Positions 1 to 6,708 of a stretch of DNA of 9,324 nucleotides are shown piece by piece. A program made the translations under genes and the position numbers. Positions within the stretch are counted from its first letter, which is position 1. Every line of letters begins with the position of its first letter. Source of the DNA: an uncultured Chloroflexota bacterium (GTDB lineage Bacteria > Chloroflexota > Anaerolineae > Caldilineales > Caldilineaceae); the NCBI GenBank assembly GCA_903858085.1, contig CAIOHJ010000320.1:1-9324 (forward strand). The letters are read 5' to 3'. Under the pieces are notes generated by a model. It was not told where the DNA came from and ran no database searches. It was given only the letters and a program-made list of their open reading frames with translations.

Positions 1-11
1 CAGCGCACCTG

Positions 12-947
12 CTAGGCGCGTTGGCGCACGTCCAGCGCGTCGCGCAGACCGTCTCCCAGCAAATTGAAGGCGAGCACGGTCAGGATCAAGGCCAGGCCGG
101 GAAAGAGGATCAGGTGTGGGGCAGTGAAGACCTGGTTGCGTTCCTGCCCGATCATCGAACCCCACTCCGGGGTCGGTGGTTGAGCTCCCAGCCCAAGAAA
201 CGAAAGGGCCGCCGCATCGAGGATGGAGACGGCAATCCCTAGCGTCCCCTGCACGACCAGTGGGGTCAAGGCGTTGGGCAGAATGTTGCCGAAGAGGATA
301 CGCCGGGTCGGAACCCCGATCGATCGGTCGGCGGTGACATAGTCCTGCTGTTTGATCGAGAGCACGCTGGCGCGCATGATGCGCGCGTAGACAGGGATGC
401 TGACAATGCCGATCGCCAACAGCGTGTTGATCAGGCCGGGACCCAGCACGGTGACGATGCCGATCGCCAAAATCAGGCTGGGAAACGCCAGCATGATGTC
501 CATCAGCCCCATGAGGATGTGGTCGGTCCAGCCCCCCAGATAGCCGGAGGTCGCCCCCAGCAGCGAGCCGATCACGATCGCAAAGCCGACAGAGACGATC
601 CCGACCAGCAGCGAGAGGCGGGCACCGAAGAGGATTCGGCTGTAAAGGTCGCGCACGTTGCCGTCCAGCCCAAAAAAGTGCTGTGGCTGGTCGGGCGGGC
701 AGCCAAACAGATGGATGCAAGGAGGCTGCCGTTTGGTAACCTCTTCGACCCCGATCAAGGACTGGGTGGGGTCGTGTGTGGCGAGGGTAGGGGCCAGCGC
801 TGCTACCAGGATCAGGGCGAGGAGGATCGCCATCCCGATCAGCGCTGACCGACGTTGAAAGAGGCGTCGCAGCGCAGTTCGCCAGAGCCCGCGCGGTCTG
901 GTCTTCAAAATTGGCTCGATCGAAGCGGTCGCGGCAGATGTGCTCAT
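12..947 (-). CDS. ABC peptide/nickel-type transporter permease, DppC/OppC-like
   Basis: Inner-membrane permease of 311 aa for a peptide/nickel-type ABC importer; it would pair with the DppB-like protein encoded just upstream. An OppC_N-type segment with the first membrane helix lies at about residues 19-55. An extracytoplasmic loop follows, containing C77 and C83 and a variant of the usual G-T-D-x-x-G-R-D motif (G93-L-D-G-N-V-R-D). The remaining helices lie at about 108-305. The ATPase-contacting EAA loop is near 203-230 (YVTADRSIG ... NILPNAL). The ATG at 947 has GGAG nine bases upstream (957-960). The gap to the preceding permease gene is 21 nt, so the two are almost certainly co-transcribed. 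Length is normal for the family. The substrate cannot be read from the sequence. The two-Cys loop is less usual and may form a disulfide (inference). Confidence 0.93.
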   Translation of the reverse strand: MSTSAATASIEPILKTRPRGLWRTALRRLFQRRSALIGMAILLALILVAALAPTLATHDPTQSLIGVEEVTKRQPPCIHLFGCPPDQPQHFFGLDGNVRDLYSRILFGARLSLLVGIVSVGFAIVIGSLLGATSGYLGGWTDHILMGLMDIMLAFPSLILAIGIVTVLGPGLINTLLAIGIVSIPVYARIMRASVLSIKQQDYVTADRSIGVPTRRILFGNILPNALTPLVVQGTLGIAVSILDAAALSFLGLGAQPPTPEWGSMIGQERNQVFTAPHLILFPGLALILTVLAFNLLGDGLRDALDVRQRA

Positions 948-968
948 AGAGGCTCACTCCGATAGCGG

Positions 969-2045
969 TCAGCCCAGCCGAATGCGTGGGTCTAGAATGG
1001 CGTATGAAATGTCGACCAGCAGATTGACGACCACATAGGTGAAGGCGATCACCAGCGTAAAGCCCTGGATCACCCCATAGTCGCGCGAGGAGATGGCATC
1101 AAACATGGTGCGTCCGACGCCGGTCAGCCCGAAGATCGTCTCGGTCAGGACAGCCCCGCTGAGCAGGCCGCCCAGCGAAAGGCCGATCACGGTGATGACC
1201 GGGAGCAGTGCGTTGCGCATGGCGTGGCGGAAGATGATGCGGCGTTCGTTCAGCCCTTTGGCACGGGCTGTGCGCATGTAGTCGAGGTTCATCACTTCGA
1301 GCAGGCTGGAACGGGTCATGCGGGCGATCACCGACATCGAGACCGTCGAGAGCACGAGGACAGGCAGAATCAGATGGCGGCCGGCGTCGACGACAAGTTT
1401 GCTGTTGAGGGTCAGGAGGCCGTTGAGAACGTACATCTGGGAAAAGAAGTCGAGCAGCCCGCGCAGCGGTCCACCCAGTTCGTTCAGCCCCCAGACAGCT
1501 GCGATCGGCTGCACACGCACGCCGGCGGTCAGCCTGCCTGAAGGGGGCAGTGAGAAGGGGCTCTCTTTGAGCAGCACTGCAAAAAGATAGGCGGCCAGCA
1601 GGCCCAGCACAAAGATCGGCACGGAGACGCCCAGGTTGGCCAGGACCATCGTCGATACATCGACCGGTGAATTTTGCCAGTGGGCGGCGACCACGCCCAG
1701 AATGACGCCAAAGAAGGTAGCGACCAGAAGCGAGAGCAGCGCCAGCTCGATTGTGACAGGCAGCCGCTCCATCAGCATTTCTGTCACAGGGCGGCCGAAA
1801 CGCATGGACTCGCCCAGATCCCCAGCAAGCACACGCCCCAGATAGTAGCCGAACTGGACGACCGGCGGTTGGTCGAGGCCATAGCGTTTGGCAAACGCCG
1901 TGCAGACCGCATCACTGGCCTTCTCACCCAGCATCGCACGGCAGGGATCGCCGGGGATCAGACGGTTGAGAACAAAGGTGATAAAGAGAATCCCGATCAA
2001 AACTGGGATGGCGAGGAAGGCTCGCTGGGCAATATACCGTATCAA
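969..2045 (-). CDS. ABC peptide/nickel-type transporter permease, DppB/OppB-like
   Basis: Inner-membrane permease of 358 aa, the first permease gene of the importer. It opens with the family's typical MIRYIAQRAF first helix, then a first extracytoplasmic loop with GDPC at residues 32-35, C48 and the YGLDQP motif. The EAA loop is at about 255-282 (YMRTARAKGLNERR ... RNALLP), and the C-terminal DPRIRLG is typical. The start codon is TTG at 2045. An in-frame TGA lies two codons upstream, so no longer start is possible, and the family alignment fits this one. The Shine-Dalgarno is poor (GAGTGAAG, about 11 nt away). The segment between SPPSG-like residues 166-170 and LILPVL at 225-230 is roughly 40 residues longer than in E. 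coli DppB-type proteins, making an enlarged extracytoplasmic loop. A weak start plus the palindrome just upstream suggests lower expression than the binding protein (inference). Confidence 0.92.
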   Translation of the reverse strand: MIRYIAQRAFLAIPVLIGILFITFVLNRLIPGDPCRAMLGEKASDAVCTAFAKRYGLDQPPVVQFGYYLGRVLAGDLGESMRFGRPVTEMLMERLPVTIELALLSLLVATFFGVILGVVAAHWQNSPVDVSTMVLANLGVSVPIFVLGLLAAYLFAVLLKESPFSLPPSGRLTAGVRVQPIAAVWGLNELGGPLRGLLDFFSQMYVLNGLLTLNSKLVVDAGRHLILPVLVLSTVSMSVIARMTRSSLLEVMNLDYMRTARAKGLNERRIIFRHAMRNALLPVITVIGLSLGGLLSGAVLTETIFGLTGVGRTMFDAISSRDYGVIQGFTLVIAFTYVVVNLLVDISYAILDPRIRLG

Positions 2046-2086
2046 GGTGGGTCAGCTTCACTCGAACAGTGAGGGGCGGGTACGGT

Positions 2087-2124
2087 CTGGTGACAGCCGC
2101 GCGCCGGCGCGCGGCTGTCACCAG
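2087..2124. repeat. Perfect 38-nt palindrome between binding-protein and permease genes
   Basis: Every base from 2087 to 2105 pairs with 2106 to 2124, giving 19-bp arms with no mismatch. As RNA this would fold into a stem of about 17 bp, very GC-rich, with a tiny loop. It starts 13 nt after the stop codon of the binding-protein gene and ends about 41 nt before the TTG of the first permease gene, on the transcribed strand. No T-run follows, so it is not a classical intrinsic terminator. The likely role is an intercistronic stem that stabilises the upstream message or partly blocks read-through, as known for binding-protein-dependent operons. Alternatives are a REP-type dispersed palindrome or a dimeric-protein binding site. 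The structure is seen directly; the role is inferred. Confidence 0.85.
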
Positions 2125-2137
2125 GAGAGATAGGACG

Positions 2138-3826
2138 TTATTCGGCAGGAGCGTTCAAGAAGCCGCCGAAGAGACCAGGGAAGTACGAGAAGCTGCCGTC
2201 ACGGCCGACATGCAGCGGGTGCGACGCGTCCCACTGGACACCGTAGGAGAGCACCACATCGTTGGCGTCGAGGGTGGCGCCGTTGTGGAAGGTGACCCCC
2301 TCGCGCAGCGTGAAGACCCATTCGGTCAGCTCAGGATTGGCACTCCAGCTGCTGGCCAGCCCGGCTACGACGTTGCCGCTGCCCGGCTCGTAGGCCAACA
2401 ATGACTCCATGATCTGCTCGCAGGCGCGCAATGCCTCGCCGTCGGTCTCGTCGGCGCAGTAGAGGCCGGCCGGCTCCCCGTTTTGCAACCAGACAAAGGT
2501 GTCGCGGTCGCCCGGGGTCATCAGCCGGAACTGTTCGGCGCCAATGTCGGAGGCGTAGGCCCCTTGGACATCCGCCTTGAAGGCTGCGCCGTTGCCGCCG
2601 TGGGCGATCGGGATCATTGGCACATGCTGCTTGATCAGCTCGTTGGCCTGGTCGTACCAGGGCTGGCGCTCAGCCGGGTCAGACTTGGTGGCGCCTTCGT
2701 TCAGCGCATCCCAGATATCCTGGAAGCCTTCCCCGAACTGTGCCGAGGCCCCGGGGCCAAAGTGAAAGTCCAGGAAGTTGGTGGCGTCCGGGTAGTCGGC
2801 ACCCCAGCCAAGCATGTGAATTCCGTCCAGTTCGCCCCGATCGGCGGCGTCCAAGAAGGCGCCTGACTCCATCACGACGATCTCGGCCTCGACACCGATC
2901 TCGGCCAGCTGGGCCTGGATGTCCTGGGCGACGATGCCCGGGTTGGGCAGGTAGCCGCGCACGACATCGCGATAGGTGATCGTGGTCTTGAAACCGGGCA
3001 GCACGCCTTCTTCCTCCAGAATTTGTCTGGCCTGCGCGGGGTCATAGGCATACCATTCCTGCCCGTCGCTGTAGCCGAAGATCGACGGCGGCATGAACTG
3101 GCTGGCGACCGAAGAGCCTGGGGGATAGAAGTTGTCGACCAGACGCTGTCGGTCGATCGCCATCCCAAAGGCCTGGCGGACCCGTTCGTTGTCAAAGGGG
3201 GGGAAACTGTTGTTCATCCCCAGGTAGAAGATGTTGGTCCCTTTGCGCAGGGCCAACTGCAGGGTGGCATCCCCCTCGATCGTTGCAAAGTCGTCTGGGC
3301 CTGGGTTGTCGATGCCGTCGACCGTGCCCGCCTGCAGCTCGACCAGCCGCTGGGCACTTTCGGCGCTCCAGCGGAAGACCAAAGTCTGCGGGATGGCCTT
3401 CTCGCCCCAGTAGTTCTCGTTGCGTTCGAAGATGATCTGGTCCCCGCGCAGCCATTCGACCAGCTTGTAGGGGCCAGTGCCGTTGGGCTTCTCGATCAGC
3501 TCGCCGCCGCCGCCGTTGGCTGTCAGGTAGTCAGCGTCGTTGATGGCGAAGGAAGAAAAGGCGACTTTGGCAGGAAAAGCTGGGTCGGGCTGGCAGAGGG
3601 TGAACTTGACGGTGAGTTCGTCGACCGCTTCGATCGCCTGGAAGAGGCCGCCGTAGTCGCAGTTCTCGGCAACCATGGACATCGGCTCGAACGGGCCGGC
3701 AGGGACCGCTTCCTCGGCGGCTGGCTCGGTGGCCACAGCACCTGTGCCGACAGGTGCTGCGCAGCCCGCCAACAGGCCCAGCAGCACGAGCAGGCTGACC
3801 CAGAGCGAAATCTTGCGCTGATGCAT
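2138..3826 (-). CDS. Peptide/nickel-type ABC substrate-binding lipoprotein with circularly permuted SBP_bac_5 domain
   Basis: Extracytoplasmic solute-binding lipoprotein of 562 aa that would deliver substrate to the two permeases encoded downstream. The ATG at 3826 is chosen because AAGGAG lies five bases upstream and a perfect lipoprotein signal follows (MHQRK, hydrophobic stretch, lipobox L19-A-G-C22); a longer in-frame start at 4048 has neither. Residues 23-47 form an Ala/Pro/Glu linker. Residues 48-436 match the family from its 'ieavDeltVkFtL' segment, through GTGPYKLVEW (117-126), NENYWG, FDNERVRQAFGMAIDR (211-226) and DPAQARQILEEEG, to the usual C-terminal region (PMIPIAHGG, 403-411). 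Residues 440-562 then match the family's normal N-terminus: DTFVWLQNGEP (442-452), the ALASSW-like segment, FTLREGVTFHNG (505-516) and ANDVVLSY (521-528). The order is therefore circularly permuted. There are four Cys besides the lipobox: C56, C78, C457 and C469. Peptide versus other ligands cannot be decided. Confidence 0.92.
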   Translation of the reverse strand: MHQRKISLWVSLLVLLGLLAGCAAPVGTGAVATEPAAEEAVPAGPFEPMSMVAENCDYGGLFQAIEAVDELTVKFTLCQPDPAFPAKVAFSSFAINDADYLTANGGGGELIEKPNGTGPYKLVEWLRGDQIIFERNENYWGEKAIPQTLVFRWSAESAQRLVELQAGTVDGIDNPGPDDFATIEGDATLQLALRKGTNIFYLGMNNSFPPFDNERVRQAFGMAIDRQRLVDNFYPPGSSVASQFMPPSIFGYSDGQEWYAYDPAQARQILEEEGVLPGFKTTITYRDVVRGYLPNPGIVAQDIQAQLAEIGVEAEIVVMESGAFLDAADRGELDGIHMLGWGADYPDATNFLDFHFGPGASAQFGEGFQDIWDALNEGATKSDPAERQPWYDQANELIKQHVPMIPIAHGGNGAAFKADVQGAYASDIGAEQFRLMTPGDRDTFVWLQNGEPAGLYCADETDGEALRACEQIMESLLAYEPGSGNVVAGLASSWSANPELTEWVFTLREGVTFHNGATLDANDVVLSYGVQWDASHPLHVGRDGSFSYFPGLFGGFLNAPAE

Positions 3827-3892
3827 AGAGGCTCCTTCTGATAAGAATGGTAGAGGATAAGATGGGTGAAGCAGAAAAGCTCCGCTAGGTTC

Positions 3893-3921
3893 TTTATAAA
3901 CGAGTGTGGCCAATGCCGCAA
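3893..3921 (-). promoter_or_regulatory. Candidate sigma70-type promoter for the ABC operon
   Basis: Read on the minus strand, a TTGCGG hexamer (3921-3916) is followed after 17 bases by TATAAA (3898-3893). The -10 matches five of six consensus bases and the -35 only three of six. Transcription would start near 3886, giving a leader of about 60 nt ahead of the strong AAGGAG site of the binding-lipoprotein gene. This is the only AT-rich stretch in the 205-nt gap after the helicase-associated gene. No operator or riboswitch is recognisable in the leader. Confidence 0.4.
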
Positions 3922-4031
3922 ATTGGTAAGGCCGGTGTGCGCGTTGCCGGGTGACCCTGAGATCGATTGGCGCAGGCCGGGCGCAGCGTGTGAGAACTGG
4001 CGGGAGCGAACCGCCTGCAGCCCCACGCAAG

Positions 4032-5564
4032 TCAACCGTTTCCGGCAAAACGTTCCAGGGCCGTCAGCACGCGCGCCGGGGTGGCCGGAGCCCGTTTGCG
4101 CAGAAAGTCGGCGATCCGGGCCCCGCTGATGCCGCGTTCGCTGGCCCGCTTCAAACTGCGCTGGGTGATGCGGTAGACGAAAAGTGGGGAACTCTGCTGC
4201 CACTGAGCAAAGCGTTCGACCCGAAAGCGGTCAGCCAATGAAACCCCACTTGCCAGCGTCACTGTAAAATCTTCGGCGATCTGGAAGTGGTCGTGGAGCC
4301 GCTCGCCGGGGTCGGGCACCTCATGGCCCAGCCAGCGAGCTCCCCAGCTGCTGAGCGAAAGCAGCTGGGTGCCATCTGCAACCGCCTCAGCCTGCTCGAG
4401 CAGGGCCCGATCGAGCACGGCCAGCCAGGCCAGCGGGCCGCGCACCAAAAAGCGCAGCAGCGCCCCCTCCACCTCGTTCCACCGCTCGAAGCCTTTGAGA
4501 AATTCCTGGGTGCTGCTGCTGCGGAGATACCAGGTGTCGTAGTCGCCGGTAGGCCGTTGGAAATCTGGCTCCACGGTGCGGACAGCCTCGATCAGATCGG
4601 TCTGGGCATACCAGGCACCCGGCTGCAGATGGCTGAGGAGCAACAGCACTGCGCTGCGGGTCTGCAGCGGATCGTTCTGCCAGAGACCCGCCTCGACACA
4701 CTCCAATTCTGGGGTGCGGCAGAGGTCGTTCCACTCCGGTGAGTCCCGCCAGCTTTCAAAAAGAAGGCGGCGCTGCTCGGGCCGTTTCTTTTCCAAAAAG
4801 GCGGCAACCTGGTTCTGGGCCAGATGCGCCCTGTCCCCCTCTCGACGCAGCCACCCCAACCGCTGCGCAAGGTGCAGCAGCAACAACAGGCGGGTCTGCC
4901 CTTCCCGGTCTGTCGGTTCAAACGGCGTCTGCAGCCGTTCGGCCAGGGCGCTGAGATCGTCCGGGTGGTGGCCGGTTGGGGTCAGACGCAGTGGCTCGTG
5001 GTAGACAAAACCGAGCAGCGCTCCCAGATCCAATAGCAGAGCGTCGTCGGCCAGCAGCGTGCGCGCCGGGGGCGGTGGGGCGGTCGGATGGAGGGGGAGC
5101 CCGACCGGCAGTTCGCTCTGTGGGCGGGGCAGCCAAGGGGTGATATCGCTGGGCAGATAGATGTAGGTGTAGGCCTGCTGGCCTGCGCCTTTGAAGCCGC
5201 GACCGATCAGCCCGTTGTAGTAGAGCAGCTCAGCGACGTTTTCCGGGTAGAGCCAGGGAGCTTCCCGTTCGAGCCGGGCCGGGCCCATCTGCCGGATCGC
5301 ACCGAATTCACGGCTGAACTGGGCTTCGGCGATCTCCCCATGGGTGCGCAGCAGCAGCTGGATGGCGGTTTCTGCCTGCGCACTCTCGTCGCACATCTCC
5401 TGGTAGGCCATCTGGACCGAGGTCGGATCGCTCAGCTGGGCGGCCAACAGTTCGATTGCCTGCCCGCGCGTCTCGGCCCCTTCGATCCAGGCCCCGCGCA
5501 GCTCGGCGATCACTTGCAGCAAGATCTCTGGGTAGCCGGCCAGCATTTGAGCAGAAGTAGGCAT
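4032..5564 (-). CDS. Helicase-associated (XPB/Ssl2-like, Helicase_C_3-type) domain protein, function unknown
   Basis: Predicted cytoplasmic protein of 510 aa. The C-terminal part, about residues 425-505 (HFQIAEDFTV ... LADRFRVERFAQW ... VYRITQRSLKRASERGIS ... IADFLRKRAP), looks like the XPB/Ssl2-like helicase-associated domain that Pfam calls Helicase_C_3. No Walker A, DEAD or other helicase motor motif is present. The N-terminal 150 residues look helical and winged-helix-like (LLLRTHGEIAEAQF near 70-83), followed by a Pro-rich linker (GLPLHPTAPPPPAR, 155-168). The ATG at 5564 is preferred because AAGGG lies eight bases upstream. Earlier in-frame ATGs at 5606 and 5702 lack a ribosome binding site, and the latter would overlap the divergent gene. 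The gap to the ABC operon downstream is 205 nt, so a shared transcript is uncertain. A nucleic-acid-related or regulatory role is inferred from the domain only. Confidence 0.7.
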   Translation of the reverse strand: MPTSAQMLAGYPEILLQVIAELRGAWIEGAETRGQAIELLAAQLSDPTSVQMAYQEMCDESAQAETAIQLLLRTHGEIAEAQFSREFGAIRQMGPARLEREAPWLYPENVAELLYYNGLIGRGFKGAGQQAYTYIYLPSDITPWLPRPQSELPVGLPLHPTAPPPPARTLLADDALLLDLGALLGFVYHEPLRLTPTGHHPDDLSALAERLQTPFEPTDREGQTRLLLLLHLAQRLGWLRREGDRAHLAQNQVAAFLEKKRPEQRRLLFESWRDSPEWNDLCRTPELECVEAGLWQNDPLQTRSAVLLLLSHLQPGAWYAQTDLIEAVRTVEPDFQRPTGDYDTWYLRSSSTQEFLKGFERWNEVEGALLRFLVRGPLAWLAVLDRALLEQAEAVADGTQLLSLSSWGARWLGHEVPDPGERLHDHFQIAEDFTVTLASGVSLADRFRVERFAQWQQSSPLFVYRITQRSLKRASERGISGARIADFLRKRAPATPARVLTALERFAGNG

Positions 5565-5631
5565 GATCCGCACCCTTTTTCCTTGAAACAGCCAAGGAGA
5601 CGACATAGACGCTTTGTCGCCAAGACGACAG

Positions 5632-5660
5632 TTCGCAATCTGGGCAACATCCGGTATACT
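5632..5660 (+). promoter_or_regulatory. Candidate sigma70-type promoter for the DUF1232 gene
   Basis: TTCGCA (5632-5637) and TATACT (5655-5660) are separated by exactly 17 bases. The -10 matches five of six consensus bases and the -35 four of six. The expected start near 5667 gives a leader of about 28 nt that still includes the AGGAG ribosome binding site at 5682-5686. It lies in the 131-nt divergent region shared with the helicase-associated gene. I could not find an equally good promoter for that gene on the opposite strand. Confidence 0.45.
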
Positions 5661-5695
5661 GAATGAATGGAGTTGCCGATCAGGAGAATCGTACC

Positions 5696-5998
5696 ATGAC
5701 ACAAGAACATCGTCCGTTTTCCAATTTCCGCAATGGAGGGTTTGTCCTAAAGTCCCTTCAACTGTTGTTTGACTCGCGGGTGCCTGCTTCGCTCAAGCTG
5801 TTGCTGCCAGTTGCCGCAGGACTTTACTGGCTCTCTCCGCTCGATCTGATGCCCATGCTGCCCTTCGACGATCTGGTGGTCCTGTTTGGGGCGTTGGCGC
5901 TCTTTGTCAAACTGGCTTCCGACCAGATCGAACGCCAGCAAGGCCAACCGCAGCAGGAGGAATCTGTGGTCGACACGACCTGGCGGGTCGTCGAATGA
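5696..5998 (+). CDS. DUF1232 (YkvA-like) small membrane protein
   Basis: Protein of 100 aa with the DUF1232/YkvA signature. A hydrophobic helix at about residues 34-46 leads into YWLSPLDLMP (44-53) and then PFDDLVVLFGALALFVKLA (56-74). In the family this block usually reads sPiDLiPd...lDDlivl. The C-terminal quarter is polar and Gln-rich (DQIERQQGQPQQEE). An ATG at 5696 with AGGAG nine bases upstream is preferred over the in-frame ATG at 5663, which has no ribosome binding site and lies at the candidate transcription start. The biochemical role of DUF1232 proteins is not established. It is the first gene of a two-gene plus-strand unit, followed after 55 nt by the HTH/coiled-coil gene, in a window otherwise mostly on the minus strand. 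Confidence 0.85.
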   Translation: MTQEHRPFSNFRNGGFVLKSLQLLFDSRVPASLKLLLPVAAGLYWLSPLDLMPMLPFDDLVVLFGALALFVKLASDQIERQQGQPQQEESVVDTTWRVVE

Positions 5999-6053
5999 AA
6001 CAGCTGTCTCCAGCATCTCGGCAAGCCCCTCTTGACAGTTTCTTGAGTCTGCT

Positions 6054-6704
6054 ATGGCCCTGAACGAAGGCTCGCTGGCACAAGAGAGCGTCTATTCACT
6101 GACCGAAGTCGCCTACCATTTTCAGGTGACGACGGATCTGTTGCGCAGCTGGACCCAGCGGTTTGCCCAGGTTTTGAGTCCAGTGGCGCAGAGTGAGCCC
6201 CCCAAATTTTCGAACACGGATGTGGCGGCGCTCAGCATGGTGCAGCGGCTGTTGAGCCAGGGCCTGCCCGACGAACAGGTCAACGCCCATCTGACCCCCA
6301 GGCGTCTGGTTCAGGAAGAGCCGTCTGCTTTGGCATTGGCCCACGAACAGAACCGGCAACTGGCCGAGGTCAAGGCGGGGGGACTGCCGCAAGTGCTGGG
6401 GGATCTGCTTGGCACCATCGCCAGCAGCCAGCAGAGTGTGCTCAACAGCCAGTCGACGTTGCGCGAGATGGTCGGCGTCGTTGTCCAGGACAACTTTACG
6501 CTCAAGGAAGAAAACCGCAGACTGCGCGAGCGGATGCTCGAGTTGGAGCGGGTGCTGGCAGAATATCAACGTCGCGAAGAGACCCGCAAGGAACGGCTGG
6601 AGAGCCGCCTGCGCGGGCTGGAGAACACGGTGGCTGCCCTCCAGCAGCAGATGGCACAGCTGATTCAGCGCCAGAGCCAGCAGCCGAAGCGAGGCTGGTG
6701 GTAG
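6054..6704 (+). CDS. MerR-type helix-turn-helix protein with C-terminal coiled coil
   Basis: Protein of 216 aa. Residues 12-80 look like a MerR-family winged HTH: YSLTEVAYHFQVTTDLLRSW (14-33), a short wing, then KFSNTDVAALSMVQRLLSQG (51-70) with L-P-D-E-Q-V-N-A-H-L. There is no effector domain. Residues 90-145 are mixed helical, and about 147-207 form a strongly charged heptad-rich coiled coil (KEENRRLRERMLELERVL ...). The protein ends with Q-x-Q-x-Q-Q-P-K-R-G-W-W, a basic-aromatic tip. The ATG at 6054 is the first possible start because an in-frame TGA lies at 6033-6035; its Shine-Dalgarno is weak (TTGAG). The gene follows the DUF1232 gene by 55 nt and its stop is only four bases from the rimO stop on the other strand. 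HTH plus coiled coil without a ligand domain recalls RacA-like DNA-tethering proteins, but sequence homology is not claimed. Confidence 0.8.
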   Translation: MALNEGSLAQESVYSLTEVAYHFQVTTDLLRSWTQRFAQVLSPVAQSEPPKFSNTDVAALSMVQRLLSQGLPDEQVNAHLTPRRLVQEEPSALALAHEQNRQLAEVKAGGLPQVLGDLLGTIASSQQSVLNSQSTLREMVGVVVQDNFTLKEENRRLRERMLELERVLAEYQRREETRKERLESRLRGLENTVAALQQQMAQLIQRQSQQPKRGWW

Positions 6705-6708
6705 GCCA

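Noticed and set aside
301..3640. Frequent CGATCG-containing octamers, reminiscent of HIP1-type repeats
   Set aside because: They fall mostly in coding sequence at Ile-Asp/Ala codon contexts and are not identical octamers. Without a genome-wide count I cannot show enrichment.
3023..3841. A 272-codon plus-strand open frame opposite the binding-protein gene
   Set aside because: It is an antisense by-product of GC-rich codon use; it has no recognisable domain and the minus-strand gene has clear family motifs throughout.
3999..4015. Small inverted repeat (GGCGG / CCGCC, 7-base loop) just downstream of the helicase-associated gene as a terminator
   Set aside because: The stem is only five base pairs and no T-run follows on the transcribed strand; such repeats are expected by chance at this GC content.
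3827..4048. A 74-residue N-terminal extension of the binding-protein frame starting at 4048
   Set aside because: It would bury the lipoprotein signal inside the protein, has no ribosome binding site, covers the candidate promoter, and the ATG at 3826 has AAGGAG five bases upstream.
5565..5702. Longer versions of the helicase-associated protein starting at 5606 or 5702
   Set aside because: Neither start has a Shine-Dalgarno; the longer one overlaps the start and promoter of the divergent DUF1232 gene. The ATG at 5564 has AAGGG at good spacing.
6032..6058. Perfect TTGACA at 6032-6037 with TATGGC after 15 bases as a promoter for the HTH/coiled-coil gene
   Set aside because: The -10 would overlap the only possible start codon (6054), so the transcript would lack it, and the 15-base spacing is short. 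More likely the gene is read from the promoter ahead of the DUF1232 gene.
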